The notes beneath the pieces were generated by a model, which ran no database searches, was not told the DNA's origin, and saw nothing but the letters and a program-made list of their open reading frames with translations. From Paratrimastix pyriformis (lineage: Eukaryota > Preaxostyla > Paratrimastigidae), in contig JAPMOS010000033.1 in assembly GCA_027972325.1 (NCBI GenBank), forward strand, positions 282,763 to 346,762: a DNA stretch of 64,000 nucleotides, read 5' to 3'. Below are positions 1 to 12,668 of the stretch, one piece after another (position 1 is the first letter of the stretch; each line of letters starts with the position of its first letter). A program made the translations under genes and the position numbers.

Positions 1-772
1 AGGACGCCCCCGTGATGGTGAGCAAACACCGCAAGTCGGGCGGTAACGGGGCCGGGGCCGGAGGGGCAGCGCGGGACGGACGGCGGCCTCGAAGGGGTTC
101 TTCATGGTGTGGCCGTCGTTCTCGCGGGCCTCGGGGGCATGGTGGTTGAAGAAGAACACGTTGGTGCGCACCCCCGACACGCAGTCGAGCCCGCGGCCCC
201 GCACCCGGGGATGGTCCAGCAGCGACTCGTAGAAGGGCCGCACCAGGGCTGAGATCGAGGGCGGCATCCGAAGCTGCGGCCGGGCGGGCGGGCGGGCGGG
301 CGGACCGACGGGCAGGAAATGAGGATGGAAAGGGCGGGCAGGGGAGACGAGGCACGTGTCGACAAGTGGGGCTTCGCTTGCGTCCTCGCAAACACGCAGC
401 ATCTCGTCGCTCTGGGTGTGGGCAGTCGGTGGGGGAGGCGGGCCGACCTGCTGGCGGAGGACCACCCGGGGCAGCCCGATGTTGACCAGCCGCTCGAACA
501 TGGACACGGCGAAGTCGTAGTTCCGCTCGAGCTCGTAGTTGTCCACCTGCAGCCACCCCCCGGTCCGTCCCGAAGAGGGGCATTGACGGTGAGGCCGGAA
601 GGACGCCTGTTGGCGAGGAGGCGGGGAGGGGAGGGGAGGGGAGAGCGGAGAGCGGAGAGGGAGCGACCTTGGGACGCAGCTGGAGGTGATCGCCGATTTG
701 CACCTGCCGATACCAATGGAAGGGGGACGGGCCGAGTGAGCGACCACCAGGAGGACGTGGGAGCGGGGGCGG

Positions 773-806
<34 letters not shown>

Positions 807-3800
807 GGCCAGGGAGGTATGGGGAGGCGGGGCGGACGAAGTGCTGCAGGTCGGGGGCAGGCAGGCCAGCAGCTGCGGCTCGAGCAGCTCGGCTGCCTCC
901 ACGAAGACCACAGGCGCCCCAACCGCGAGACGATCCTGCAGCCGGCGGGGTGAGGGGTGAGCCAGTCGGTCGCACGAAAGACGACAATGGGAGAGGGGAG
1001 GGAGGGAGGGAGGGGGAGGGAGGGAGGGGGAGGGAGGTGCTGGCGGACTCGCGGCGGAGGGCGCATGCGGTGCTGGTCACACAGATCGAGGCGCGCAGCA
1101 GCGAGGATGAGCAGGGCCGTGGGGCGACGATCCTCGCTTTTCCAGCCCTGGCCAGAAGATGGGGGAGGGGGGGGGGTGCGGACGGCGTTGGCGCGGATGT
1201 TGTCGGCGCGGGTCTGCCGGTCGCGGATGCGCTCGATGATGGCCGTCAGGCGGGCGCTGAGCCGCTCGGCCTGCCGCCGCTGCAGGAAGGTCGAGAAGCG
1301 CTGGCGCTCCTCCGGGGCCACTCCCACAGCTGCCACGGGGGTGGGGGGGGGGGGGGGGGGGGGGGGTGGCATATGACACCAACATCAATCTCGATCATCA
1401 TCATCATCGCCCGACATCGCCTCACCCACAGCCACCACAGGCAAGGGGCGGCGGACCCTGGCCATGGCCGGGGCCCCGAACTGGTCGAGGAGCTCATCGA
1501 CGAGGGCCTCCACCTGCTCGAGGAGGGCCGGGTCGCGCTGCTCGGCCTCCAGCCGCCGCGCCCGCTCGCGAGCCCTGCGGTCCTTCTTGAGGGCGCCCCG
1601 GCCCCGGGCCACCCGGAACCCGTCCGCATCCACATCATCCGCATCCGCGTCCGGCTCCTCGTCCTCCCCGGGCAGGGCCCAGCCGGCGGCAAGGACGGGC
1701 GGGGGCAGGGGCCCCTCGTCGTCGTCCAGGCCCACGTTGGGGTCGCCCTCAAGCAGCCGCCGGTCCTCCTCCTCCTGCGCCGGCCCCCAGGCCCCAGGCC
1801 CAGAGTGAGTGTGGTCAGGATGGGAAGGAGGGGAGGGCGGGGATGACGGACCAGGCGGAGCGCTTCGGCATCGTCTTCCACGCCCTGCTGCTGCTGCTGC
1901 TCGGCGGGGGGGCTGCCCGCTGGCGAGGGCGTGCCGGGGTCGGGGAGCCCGACGTAGCGCACCTCGAGGTCGCCATCACCCGCCAGAGCCAGCGGGGCAG
2001 CAACCGGGGCAGCCGGGGCCATCTGCAGCCCGACAAAGCGGGCCGCCAGGTCGTCCTCCTCGGGTGCGGCCGGGGGCGGAGGGCGCCGAGTGGCCAGAAG
2101 GGGCGCGGAAGGCAGCGGGGCGGGGGGACGAGTGACCGGCTCGGGCCGGGGGGCTGCCGGGTCGACGGGCGCCCAGCCCTCCAGGTCAGGGGCCGTGGCG
2201 CTCAGGGTGGCCCGCAGTTCCTGGTCGCGCTCCCAGCAGGCCGCCTCGTCATCGCTGGGCACGTCGAACGAGTCGTCCGCCTCGGCCTCCGCAGGGGCGG
2301 CAGCGGCAGCGGCAGCAGCAGCCGTGGCTGGGGGTGGGCTGGCCCGTGGTTGGGGCCGAGGCTGCCCCGGCTGTGGGCCTGGCTGGAGCTGGCGGGCCAT
2401 CTCGATCTGCAGACGGGCGTCGCGCGAGCTGATGACCCGCTGCCATTGCTGGGCCTCCTCGGCCAACTGGCGGACGGCCTGGGCGCACTCGCGGCCCTCC
2501 GACCCGGCGAACCAGATCCCGAACAGATAGCCCGGGTCGCTGGGGGGCGGGGGCGGGCAGAACAAGACAAGGAGGACGGGTGACCGGGTGGGGGTGCGGA
2601 AGGGGGTGTCTGCGGGGCAGACCTCCACCGGTCGCTGGCCTGGCGGCAGGGCTGGCTCAGCTGGGGCGGCGGCTCGGGGAAGAGGCGCTGCTGGAGGGTC
2701 AGGGGCAGGGCCTGGAAGGCCTGGGGGGCGGGCAGGGCCTGGATCTGGCGCCACTGCTGGAAGAGCGCCTCCACCTCGCCCTGCAGCTGCTCGATCTCGG
2801 CACGCAGCTGGCGCCGCTCCGAGCGCTCGGCTGCCCGGCGGGCGGGCAGCGACACAGCAAGAAGGGATGAGGGGCGAAAGATCCAGGCACGGCGGAACAG
2901 CAGAGGCAGAGGCAGAGGGATGGCGCGGACCGTAGTTGGAGACGGTGCCCAGCAGCATGCTCAGGTTGCGCTGGGACAGGGGGTCGTTGTCGTCGGCCCG
3001 CGACCGGCCGCCAACCCGGACCAAGTCAGGGATGTGCGGCAGCAGCAGCGAGAGGAACTCTGCACCAGGGGGACGGGGCGAGGAGGGAGCGAGGAAGGGG
3101 AAAGTGGGATGAGCCGACAGCGGGTGACGGGAGCGGCGAGGGACAGTCCACGTGCCCAGAACGAGGCTACGGAAGGAGGGCCCAGCGGGAGCAAGAGAGG
3201 TGTGCGGACGGTCGAGGGCGTGGTTGGTGTATGTCACCAGCAGGATGGGGCCCGCGTGGTGCCGGACGAGCAGCGGCCGAAGCAGCCGGATGGCCTTGAC
3301 GCCCACCCAGGTCTGCCCGCCCACAGCACAGCCCACAGGGCGCCCAGAATCATGTGAGCACATCCAACACCATCACGCATCCGTCCGGGGTGCCCGGGTT
3401 TGCAAGAACAAAAAGGGAAAGGTGTACCACTCCCCGGACCTTGCCTGCACCCGGGGGGCCCTGGACGAGGGCCACCTTGTGGGAGAGGATGTGCCTGATG
3501 GCCGCCAGTTGGGATGGGTCCGGGTCGGGCCGCGCCTCCCCTGCAGCCGCGGGGTCGATCGCCTCGGCCTCCAGGTGGGCGCCCCGGGCCTGGTTCATCG
3601 CCTCGGCCTCGGCCTCCGTGGGCCACAGCTCTGCAGATGCGGGCCGGAAGACAGGCAGGCAGGCAGACAGGCAGACAACAGACAGAACGGTCGGTCGGCT
3701 GTGGCGGTCGGAGGTTGGGTGGCTGTGGTGGCGGGGAGGGCTGGAAGGGCGAGCCGACCATCGATTGCGTACTCCAACTGGCGGGGCAGCCTCTCGCCCC

Positions 3801-6195
3801 GCTTGGCGGCCTCCTCGTAGAGGATGCCCAGGTTGACCCGGGCCCCGCGGGCGTAGTCGGGCGGGCCCAGGTCGGGGGGCGGGCACCGGCGCACCAGCAC
3901 CTCGGCGAAGGGGATCTGGGCGTGGTCCGTCCGGACGAGGCCCTCCAGGACGGGCTGGGTGGCCTTGAAGTAGCAGGGCGACTCGACCATGATCCACTCC
4001 ACCTGGCCGCCCTGGTTGCACCGGGTCAGGATGCGCGCCAGGTCCTCCGCCTTGGGGAAGACCAGCCCGATCAGGCCCCGGGTCACCTGCTCGCCACCCG
4101 CGCCCGCCGATCCCCATGCGGCACAGTCAAGAGTCAAGGTCATCATCAAGGCCATCATCCAGTCAACAACATCATCAAAACATCAACATCAGACCGAGTG
4201 ACATCTCATTGCCGTGGAGGGGAGAATGGGGGGGTCCGGACCGGGTCGCGGTCCTGGACGATGGCCATGATCCCGTTGCCGTCGAAGGGCCGGTTGCGCT
4301 CCTCGGGGGTGGCGAAGGGGGCCAGCACCACCAGCGTGCCGAACTTGAGCCGCTCGCTGCGCTCCCAGTTCACTCGCCGGTCGCCCAAGACTTTGAATCT
4401 CACGTACAGGGCCAGCGCATTGTCGCGCCGCTGCGGGCCCCGGCCTCCCGCCAGGCCAGGGGCGAGGGCGTCCACGGTGATACGGTCGTAGACGAGGATG
4501 TCCCGGGTGCCCATGTTCCCCGAGAGGATCTCCCGCACCCCGTCCCGGAGGCTCTGCAAGCAGCCACCAAAAACCCACAACAATGAAAATCAAGGCGAAT
4601 GGACCGGGGAACGTGAACCAGGGAAGGGAATGGGCTCTGACCTGCAGGAAGTTTTCGCGGAGCAGGCGGATCTGGGCATCCAGGTAGACGCGGGTGTCCC
4701 CCCAGGCGGCCCGGATGACGTTCTTCCGCAGGAGTCGGTCGGGGGCCCCTGCGCACGGTGGCCCAAGCGGAAATCGCGTGAGCAGGTGGCCGGACGGGCG
4801 AGGGGAAGCGATCCGGACCGATCAGGTCGGCCGCCGTCGGGACGGTGGGGATGGTGTGATAGTCGGCGGCATCCAGTTGCTCCGCTGTTCGAGACGCGGA
4901 GAGTGGGAAAGAGTCGGTCTCCGTGACAAGGAGGGCGAGCAGTGGCAATGGCAGGGCGACGGACGGGTCACCTCGGGGTCATCGGGAAGCCGGAGCCGGA
5001 GCCGCTCGTAGTGGGCGCGCCAGTCGGTGAGGCGTGTCAGCTCCTCCTGCCAGCGGGCCTGCTGCTCGGGAGGGATGGGGCCGCCACCCTCGGCCAGGAA
5101 CCGCGGCGCGATCGTGCGCAGGGCCTCCTGAAGGTCGCCCAGCGGGAACTCTGCAGGGCAGGGCGGTTTGCGTTGGCATGGGCGCATGGCGGGACATGGC
5201 GGGAATCCGGCAGACCCGCGAAGAAGGCCGGGATGCGCTTGGTGCAGAACGAGGCCAGCCGAACGACCCTGTCCAGGGTGTCGGCGAACTGGGGCGGGGC
5301 GAGGCTACTGCGCGGGCCGCACTGGATGCGGATGAACGGGGCCAGGGCTGTCGTGAAGAAGTGGCACTCGCTGAAGATGCCGAAGGCCTCGTTGATGTGG
5401 TGGTCGAGCAGGGTCTCTCGGGTGAGGCGCTCCTCAGTGAAGGCCCGCAGCACCGCCGGGACCACGGTCATCTCGCCGTGTTCGAGGATGTCCCGCAGCA
5501 GTTGCTGGGAGAGAATGAAGTGAATCAGGCAACTGCCAAGGCCGCGTGGGGGTCGCCGGACGGACCTTGTCGTAGATCAGCAAGGCGTCCACGAGGGGCT
5601 TTCCGGGCACCTGGGAGGCGATGGCCTTCTCGAGGTAGGCAACCATGGCCGCCGGTGAGCGGAATGGCTGGTAGTCGCGACGTGGGAGACCACCGCCTGG
5701 GGCCAGAGGCGAGTTCGTGCGTGGCATCATCAGCATCCCGCCCCGCCCGCCGCCACGTCCGCCCCGCCCTCCTCTTGTGCTTCCCCTGCCCTCTTGCCGT
5801 CCTCCTCGGCCTCCTCGGCCAACTTGTGTTGGTGGAGCCGGTGTTGCAGTAGCGGTGGCTGGGGGCAGCTGGGGCAGCTGCTGCTGGGGGTGCGACATCG
5901 GCGGGGCCGGTGAGGGCGAAGGACTGGCGACGGAGCTCGGAGATGAAGACGGAGGAGGAGTCCACGTAAATCGGCGACTGCCACCGCCAAACTGGAAAGG
6001 GGGAAGGAATGGGAGGGGTTCTAAAGGGGCACCGCGGCCACGACCCGGGTTGCTACCGCCACCGCGGCCTCGGCCTCGGCCACCACGACCGCCACCATGA
6101 CAGCGCGCCGGAGTGGCTGAGAGAAGGTGAGAAACCGATGTGGCTCGTGGACTCGATGGCGGACCGAATTCAGTTTTCCAACGATTCGTTGACAT
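1..6195 (-). CDS. ZNFX1: ZNFX1-like NFX1-type RNA helicase (5' part; 3' end beyond window)
   Basis: Superfamily 1 (UPF1-like) helicase related to ZNFX1, a family linked to RNA surveillance, small-RNA inheritance and antiviral sensing. Read from 6195: an RGG/FG-rich N-terminus (about 5700-6150), a helical region, the pre-helicase ZNFX1 block (4242-4553; VNWERSERLKFG), then the helicase core. Walker A GPPGAGK ends exon 3440-3630; LLVTYTNHALD follows at 3210-3312; VVFVEAAELLE at 838-935; IGDHLQLRPK in a 36-base exon 668-703; NYELERNYDFAVSMFERL at 448-546; GVRTNVFFFNHHAPE at 82-273. Other exons I place: 1184-1329, 1430-1771, 1852-2539 (acidic, Gln-rich insert), 2623-2830, 2931-3059, 3759-4086, 4642-4748, 4819-4884, 4972-5150, 5216-5504, 5566-6195 (perhaps split). 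One frame break lies in a G run near 868. The start at 6195 is the first ATG of the RGG exon. The zinc fingers expected at the C-terminus lie outside the window. Confidence 0.85.
776..805. repeat. poly-G tract in a helicase intron
   Basis: About 30 consecutive G on the plus strand (poly-C in the transcript), inside the intron between the exons at 668-703 and 838-935. The length is probably unreliable. Confidence 0.8.
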
Positions 6196-6251
6196 TTTCT
6201 CGCCGGCCTGCGTAGGAGGGTGTCATCAAGGAAAAGCAAGAGTTGAAGCAG

Positions 6252-6515
6252 TCAGACAAGCTGGACTGAAGTATCGTCTCCATCGACAAGGTACGAATGG
6301 ACATCGACGATGAACGAACCAACTTTGGCACCACACTGGATGCAAACAAGGATTTTGGGGGTTTTTCGAATTTTTTCCGGTTTCGGTTGCGGGGATTCCC
6401 GGAGTGTCGGCAGGAGTCTGGTCAGCTGAACATGATGCGGCATGATCAGGCGAAATTCATGTTGATGGGCAATCAAAGCGCCACATTTCGTGCAGTGGAG
6501 TGTCGGAGTTGCCAT
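6252..6515 (-). CDS. small Mis18/Yippee-like zinc-binding protein
   Basis: An 87-residue frame starting at the ATG at 6515, between two larger genes on the same strand. It has C-x2-C near the N-terminus (LHCTKCGALI) and, after about 50 residues, a second C-x2-C-x4-G (ILVCIQCGAKVG). This paired spacing is the signature of the Yippee/Mis18 fold. The RIG-I C-terminal domain, which binds RNA ends, belongs to the same structural superfamily, and the PKPEKI stretch before the second pair is reminiscent of it; that resemblance is weak. It stops 56 bases before the start of the helicase gene. It could be a whole small gene or the last exon of something upstream; no intron is needed to read it. Function is not known from sequence alone. 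Confidence 0.5.
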   Translation of the reverse strand: MATPTLHCTKCGALIAHQHEFRLIMPHHVQLTRLLPTLRESPQPKPEKIRKTPKILVCIQCGAKVGSFIVDVHSYLVDGDDTSVQLV

Positions 6516-6610
6516 CGCGCCTGTCGATTGACCAGATCGGTTCCGCCTGGGGGATGAACAGGCTGTTTGCGAGTCTGTGCCGCTGTGGCAGGGCCGTTTG
6601 CTGCGCAGCC

Positions 6611-9600
6611 TCAAAGGGTCGATGGGTGGGAGGGAAATGGATTGATAGGCTGGGGAAAAGAATTGCCGTCGAGTGGCGGGACAAATGGCAATTGCCAATT
6701 CCCAGGTCTCATCATCGGGGGTTGCGTCTGGGGTACGGGTGGCGGGGCCGTCATCCGAACCAAAACAGGTCCTGGAAATGGCACCGAGCCAATGGGGATC
6801 AAGAAAGGGCGGTCCGGAAGGGTGCAATGACCCAGATCGAGCACCACCGGGGCCGCATCAGGGTGGGACAGCGGCACTCGGATGCACCGCGAGAGGATTT
6901 CGTCGCCCGGAAAGCCGCCGGAGCCGCTCCACGGCGCCTGAACGGAGGCAGGGGACGGCAAGCCGGGGAGGGGCGCCGGAGGCTGAAGGGGAATGCCGAG
7001 GGGCGGCGGGGGAGCAGCGGCTCCTGCTGCCGGTTGGGGCGGCACCGGCGCGGGGGCCGCCTCGAGGGACCACCCCTCCTCCTCGCCCGAGAAGGCAGAG
7101 GCGGGTAGGGGCAGCTGCTGCTCACGGAAAGGGGGGGAACGCCGTGTCAGTGTCAGGAGGAGACAGGGAAGAGGGGGGAGTGGCGGAAGGCGGACATGGC
7201 GGAGGCCGTGCTTCTTGGCCCGGCTGGCGCCTCGGGGGGTCCGGAGGGCCCGGTCCGATGGCGGCACGGGCAACGGGCCAGCCGAGGAGCCATGCCCCCC
7301 CTCGGTGCCCACAGGGCAGGGCGCGCCTGGCGGGATCGGCGTGAGCGCGCCCATCGCCGCCGCTGGTGTGGCTCTCGCAGCTGGCGTGATTGCCACTGGT
7401 GCGGCTATTGCCACTGGCGTGGTTATTGCCACTGGTGCGGCTATTGCCACTGGTGCGGCTATTGCCACTGGTGCGGCAGGCGGTGGTGCCGATGGTGGGG
7501 CTGGTGGGGTGGCCGAAGTCGGAGGCGAGGGGGGCGCGAAGGGGGCCCCGATGGGTGCGGGGGTCGGTGGCGCCGGAGCAGCCGCGGGCCCGGCAGCCGC
7601 AGCAAGCCGCGGGAAGACACCGCCGACATCCGGGGGCGGGGGCGGGGGCGGGGATGGTGGTCTGCGGGGCTGCTGATCGGGCGGGCGCGGAGGTTGCGGG
7701 GGGAGGGGCGCGAGCCGGAGATTGGGCAGGGGGTTGGGCAGAGGGTTGGGCAGGGGGTTGGGCAGAATCGGCAGGCGCCCCGTGGGTCCGCCGGTGGGGG
7801 GGAGGGCGATGGGCGGGACCGGCGGCAGAGGATGGCGCGGGCCGGGTGGTGGCCACGGGGCGGCCCCCATCCGCTCGCCTGTCGGGACGGGGACCAGCGG
7901 GGGCGCGGGTGCGAGGGGGGGCGCGGAGGCGGACGGGGGGAGTGCAGACAGAGGGGGGACGGCCGCGGGGAGTGCAGCAGGAGGGGGGACGGGCGAGGGC
8001 GCGGCGACTGCCAACCGAGGCGGGATGGGAGCGGGGTGTGGGACGGGTGCCCGAGCGGGTGCGCTGCGGCGGCCAGTCGGGGTGAGCTCCCCGATGGTGG
8101 CGATGTCCCCCGGGGCGGCAGCCGCCGGTGCCCTGGGCGAGGACGGGCGAGCATCCGGGGCAGCGGTCGGCCCCGGTGCGGATGCGGGTGCGGATGCGGG
8201 TGCGGATGCGGGGCTCGGGGAATGGGGTCGGAGGGCGAGCGGTGGACCATCGGGACGAGGGGGAGGGAGACCATCGGGACGAAGGGCAGTGGCGCTGGGT
8301 GATGGCCCAGGAGGGAGGCTGCAGGTCGCGTCAGGGCCGCATGGAGGCGGTGGAGGCGGCGAGGAAACACGGCACGCAGGTGTGGGCGTGTGCTGGCCCG
8401 TGGCGGGCGGTGGGGATGGAGATCGTGGGAGCGGGGGCGAAGGGGTGATGCCTGTCGACACGGGTGGCGGGGTCGGGGCGGCGGAGGCAGCGCTTGGCTC
8501 CATCGCTCCAGGGCCGGGGCTCGCCGGGGGATGCGGCCACGCTCCTGCCCCAGAGCCGGCCGGCTGTGGCTGTGGCTGTGGCTGCGACTGCGGCATGGTG
8601 GGCACGAGGGGCCGGGGCAGGATGGGCGCCACCTCGAGCAAACCGGCGATGGTGAAGGGCGGCGGGCCCACGGGTGCGGCGGGTGCCGCGACCCCACCGG
8701 CGGGCGCATCCGAAGGGGCCGCCACACGCCCCCAAGACGGCAGCAGCCCAACGAGGAGGGACGGCGGGAGGGGCGGGAGGCGCGAGGTGAGGGGCGGGAG
8801 GGCTTGGGACACTGGAGCGGTGCGGGTGGGCGGCGAAGGGGGTGACAGGGACCCCGCCGGGGTGGCGGGGGGCGGCGACCGGGGCGGGCCGGCGAGGGCC
8901 AAGGGAGGCGGCAGCGCGGGGGACAGCCGCTCATCGGCACCCTCGGCACCCTCGGGGCCGGTTGTCCGGGGCCGCGATACCCGCGTCAAGGGGGTGGAGG
9001 GGGCCGGCGCCGGGGGCTCGGGGGACGAGAGGGGCGAGAGGGCAGCCCCCAACCGGGAGCGGGGCGGGGAGGAGGGGGCATGGCCGGGCGACAGGAGCGG
9101 GGACGGGGACGGAGGAGGGGCGGGGGATGGGGGATGGGGGTGGGGCGAGGTCCCCACGGTGGGCGGGGGCTGGCTGGCGGGGGGCGGGGGCGAGGGCGGG
9201 ATGGGGACCGGGGACTCCGCGGCTGCCGAAGGGGAGCCCAATACCCCGCGAGGGGAGACTGGGAGTGCCGGAAGGAGTGCCGGGGGCGCCTGAGGGGAAG
9301 TAGGGGCTGCAGGGGATATCGGGGGAGGGGATGGGTGCGCCGGCAGGTCGCGAGGGGACACAGCGGCTGGGGACAGCCACCCAGGAAGGGGCGATGCGTA
9401 TGCTTCTGGTGCGGCTGGCAGCCCAAGAAGTGGAGAAAGGTGAGCTGCTGGTGGACGAGGCGGCGATACCGGGGACAGAAGCGTGGGGGGCGGGGATGGA
9501 GACGTGGGTGGGGGCCCGGGGATCCCCTCGTCATCCAACGTGGACGGCGGCCCCATGGGGCGGGCCGGGAGCAGGGGGCCGCGGGCCGGGGGTGGCGGCG

Positions 9601-11565
9601 ATGCGGTCTCCGGGTGGAGGAGCGGCGCAGGGGCGGCAGGGCCAGCCACCTCGGGTGGCGGGAAGCAGGCTGAGGGCGGTGGGGTCACGAAAGCCAGCGG
9701 TGGGGCCGCCATGGGCGAGGGTGGGGAAGCTGAGCCAGGGGCCGCCATCGGCGAGGCGGGCGACAAAGGTGACGGCGCCAACAGGGGGGAAGGGGCCGCC
9801 ATCGTGGGCAAGGGAGGGCTGGCCGCCACGGGGGAGGCAGGCGGGGGCGCCGTGGGCGGCGAGGGAGGGGTGGCCGCCACGAGACGGGGGGGCGGATGGG
9901 CGGGCGATGGTGGCGCATCCGGGGGCGGCGGCGGCGGCAAGGGCGGCGGAGAGGTGGCGCTGCCTTGGCGGGCCCCCACTTGGTCGGCAACCTCATCCGC
10001 AGGGGCCGCGGCCGCAGGGTGCGGGACTGTCAGGGGCATCGGGGGGACCTCGGGGGCTGGGGTCGGGGCGGAGGCCACCGTGGGAGGGGGGGAAGCCATG
10101 CGGCACGACGGCCTGGCCGGCTCTTCCTGGGAGGAGGACGAGGGCGAGGAGATGACGATGACGCAGCAGGTGGCCTCGTCGTCCTCCTCCGACCCGCCGC
10201 TGCCCGGGGGGCGAGCCCGCGGTGGCCGAGTGGCCCCGCCACCTCGCCATCCCATCCGAGCCCTGCGGCGCGGCCGGCCCCTCGTGGTGGCCGACACGGA
10301 CGGGGGACCCCGGGCGGCGCCTTCGGGCTCGCTGCCGCTGCCGCTGCTGCCGGAACCCGAGAGGACGATCGGATCACAGACGACGGCCATCGGGGCTCGG
10401 CCAGCGGCAAGGGCGGCAGGGCTGCGGGGGTGCCCCGTGGCGATGGCGGTGTTGCTCCTCAGGGACCCGGCTGGGGGGCCACGCCGAGGCCGGACCGTCG
10501 GGCACAGGCGGCCCACCCCGACGTCCCCGGCCACCCGACCTCCGGGGGAGCATGGCAGAGGCGGAGGCAGAGGAGGAGCCGGAGGCGCAGCGGGAGACAA
10601 ACGGGCCGGGGCAGGGGGGGTGGAAGCAGGGGCGGCAGGGAGGGGCGGCGGCTCCTGGTCATCGTCCAACACCAGCATCCGGCGGCGGCCGGCCCCTGCG
10701 TTGGGCAAGCTGGTCCCTGCTGCTGCCTTCGGGTCGCCCCCCGGGACCGCCAGCGCCGGGGAAACCGGCGGCGGCGGCGGCGTGTGTGGTGGTTTCCGGC
10801 GGCGCCTGGGCGGGGCGGGCTGCCACTTGCCCTCGGCTTGGAGCTGCATTAGGGCGGCAACCGTCCGGAACTTGGCCCTGTGGTCCGACCCAGCCGCGGC
10901 CGCCTGGGCGCTGTCCGTGGCAGTGGTCGCGGCAGCGGGAGTGGTAGTGGTCGCGGCAGCAGTGGCAGTGGCAGTGGTCGTGGCAGCAGTGGCGGCAGTG
11001 GCAGTGGGCGGGTCAGTTGCCGTGGTCGGGGGCCGAGGTGGGCCCTCCGCCTCGGTGGCCCGTGCCTCGGGCTCGCGCTATCAAAGGCGACCTCGAACAA
11101 AGGCGAAGGAGACACCTTGGACAAACCTTGACGCCCGTGGCGGCGCTGGTGGCGGGGGCCGCGGGGACCCGCAGCGAGCTGGCGAAGAACTCGGCGGGCC
11201 GGTTCAGCGCCGCCAGCTCGACCCGCAGCCCCTCGGGCAGGAAGTAGGCTGCGGTATGTGTGTCCAGGTCGAGGGGAGACCCTCCCACTGTAAACCCCTT
11301 CCCACTCCGAGCAAGCTAGGAGGGGTCGTGTTTGGATAGACCGGGAGTTGCCGCAGACCTCGCCCGCCAGGGGTTGGGCTCCGGATTTAAGTCGTTGAAA
11401 AAAGTATTGTTGACCATGGGACTTGCATGCGGATGGAATCCGGCCAACGCGAGAGCTCACTGCCTTCCAGTCCCGTCCCAGCTCCTCCAGGGCTTGGTTG
11501 AATGCCAATTTTTCGGCTTCGGTCCATGATTCTGGGACAAGATGAAAGAAAAGCTTCGGTTTCAA
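6611..11565 (-). CDS. SANT/Myb-domain protein with very long proline-rich tail
   Basis: The first exon (about 11359-11555) encodes a SANT/Myb-like domain: WTEAEKLAFNQALEELG, a second helix with GRDWKAVSSRVG, and SHGQQYFFQ, resembling the SHAQKYF type of Myb repeat. Exon 11127-11248 encodes LPEGLRVELAALNRPAEF, joined by a 49-base intron to exon 7196-11077, which opens with an Ala/Thr-rich stretch and RTVAALMQLQAEGKWQP and then runs about 1,200 residues of Pro/Ala/Ser sequence. A probable in-frame intron (7118-7195, donor GTCCGC) precedes the last exon. The tail includes local repeats: an 18-base unit near 7380-7470 and PNPL repeats near 7720-7770. SANT domains usually act in chromatin or transcription factors; the tail is presumably disordered. 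The exact start is unsettled: no ATG opens the SANT exon and the phase into the second exon does not close cleanly. Confidence 0.65.
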
Positions 11566-11693
11566 TCACAGACGGATTAGCGAACGGTGCGGCCTCGCTG
11601 CCATCAGAATGGCTCAAACAACAACAAAACGAGTCATCAACAGGATTTGGGTGGTGAACCCGTGGTGACAGCTCCACAACCTTCTGAATCCTC
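11566..11693. promoter_or_regulatory. short shared promoter region between divergent genes
   Basis: About 130 bases separate the SANT exon (minus) from the AP-4 beta ATG (plus). AT content is higher than in flanking coding DNA. No TATA box is clear. Part of it may be an untranslated exon of the SANT gene. Confidence 0.4.
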
Positions 11694-12636
11694 ATGGCTG
11701 CCCCAGCACCGAAGCCAGACCAGGGTGCGTATTTTGCCGATCGGAAAGGTGAGGTCAACGAATTGCGCGCACTTATTCGCAATCCTATCGTTGAACATGA
11801 TCCCGCCAAGAAGCGCGAAGTTATCAAGCGCGTGACCACGTACATGACTCAAGGTATCGATATGAGTGGTCTTTTCTCGGATATGGTTATGGTCCGGTGT
11901 AATTGTGTGCTTTTTTCGGTTTCTCATTGTGTGATGATTCAGTCTGTTGTATCGAAGGATTTCACTGTGAAAAAGCTCGTGTACCAATATCTTTGCTATT
12001 ATGCCACCGTCCAGGAGGTTTGTACTCTGTGACATTGCGCACCCGGATCGATTCGCGCCCTAGGATCTCACCATTCTTGTGATCAACACCCTGCGAAGGG
12101 ACTGCAAGAACGAGAACCCCATGGTGCGCGGTCTTGCCCTGCGTTCTCTGTCCAGCCTTCGGTCTGCCATTCGGGCCCCTCCATCCCTTGTGCGGAAGCC
12201 TCTTCCCTGCCCCCCTTTCCCTCCTCACCACCTCGGGGTCATACCCTCCCCACGTGTGTTGGCAGGGTCTCCTCCGTGGTGGAGTATCTGGTGCCGCACA
12301 TCACGGCCGGCCTGACGGACGCCAGCTCGTACGTACGCAGCGCAGCCGTCAACGCCTGCATCAAGCTGTTCCACATCTCACCCGCCACCTTCAAGGGTCC
12401 GCCCGCGCCCCCCGCTCCTCCTCCTCCTCCTCCTCCTCCTCCTCCTCCTCCTCCCCCTCCCTCCCTCCGGCCCGCAGCTCACCTCGCTCTCGCCGTGGCG
12501 TGCAGAGAACAACCTGGTGGACACCCTGTACGAGATGATCCGCGACCGGGACGCGACCGTCGCCGGGAACTGCGTCGCCGCCCTGAACGAGGTCCGCCCC
12601 TCGTGCCGCCCCAGCCACCACCACCACCATCCCCCC

Positions 12637-12668
<32 letters not shown>

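Noticed and set aside
9483-11339. Plus-strand Gly/Ala-rich open frame of 618 codons opposite the proline-rich SANT gene.
   Set aside because: The minus strand carries the recognisable SANT domain and a longer continuous frame; the plus frame has no domain.
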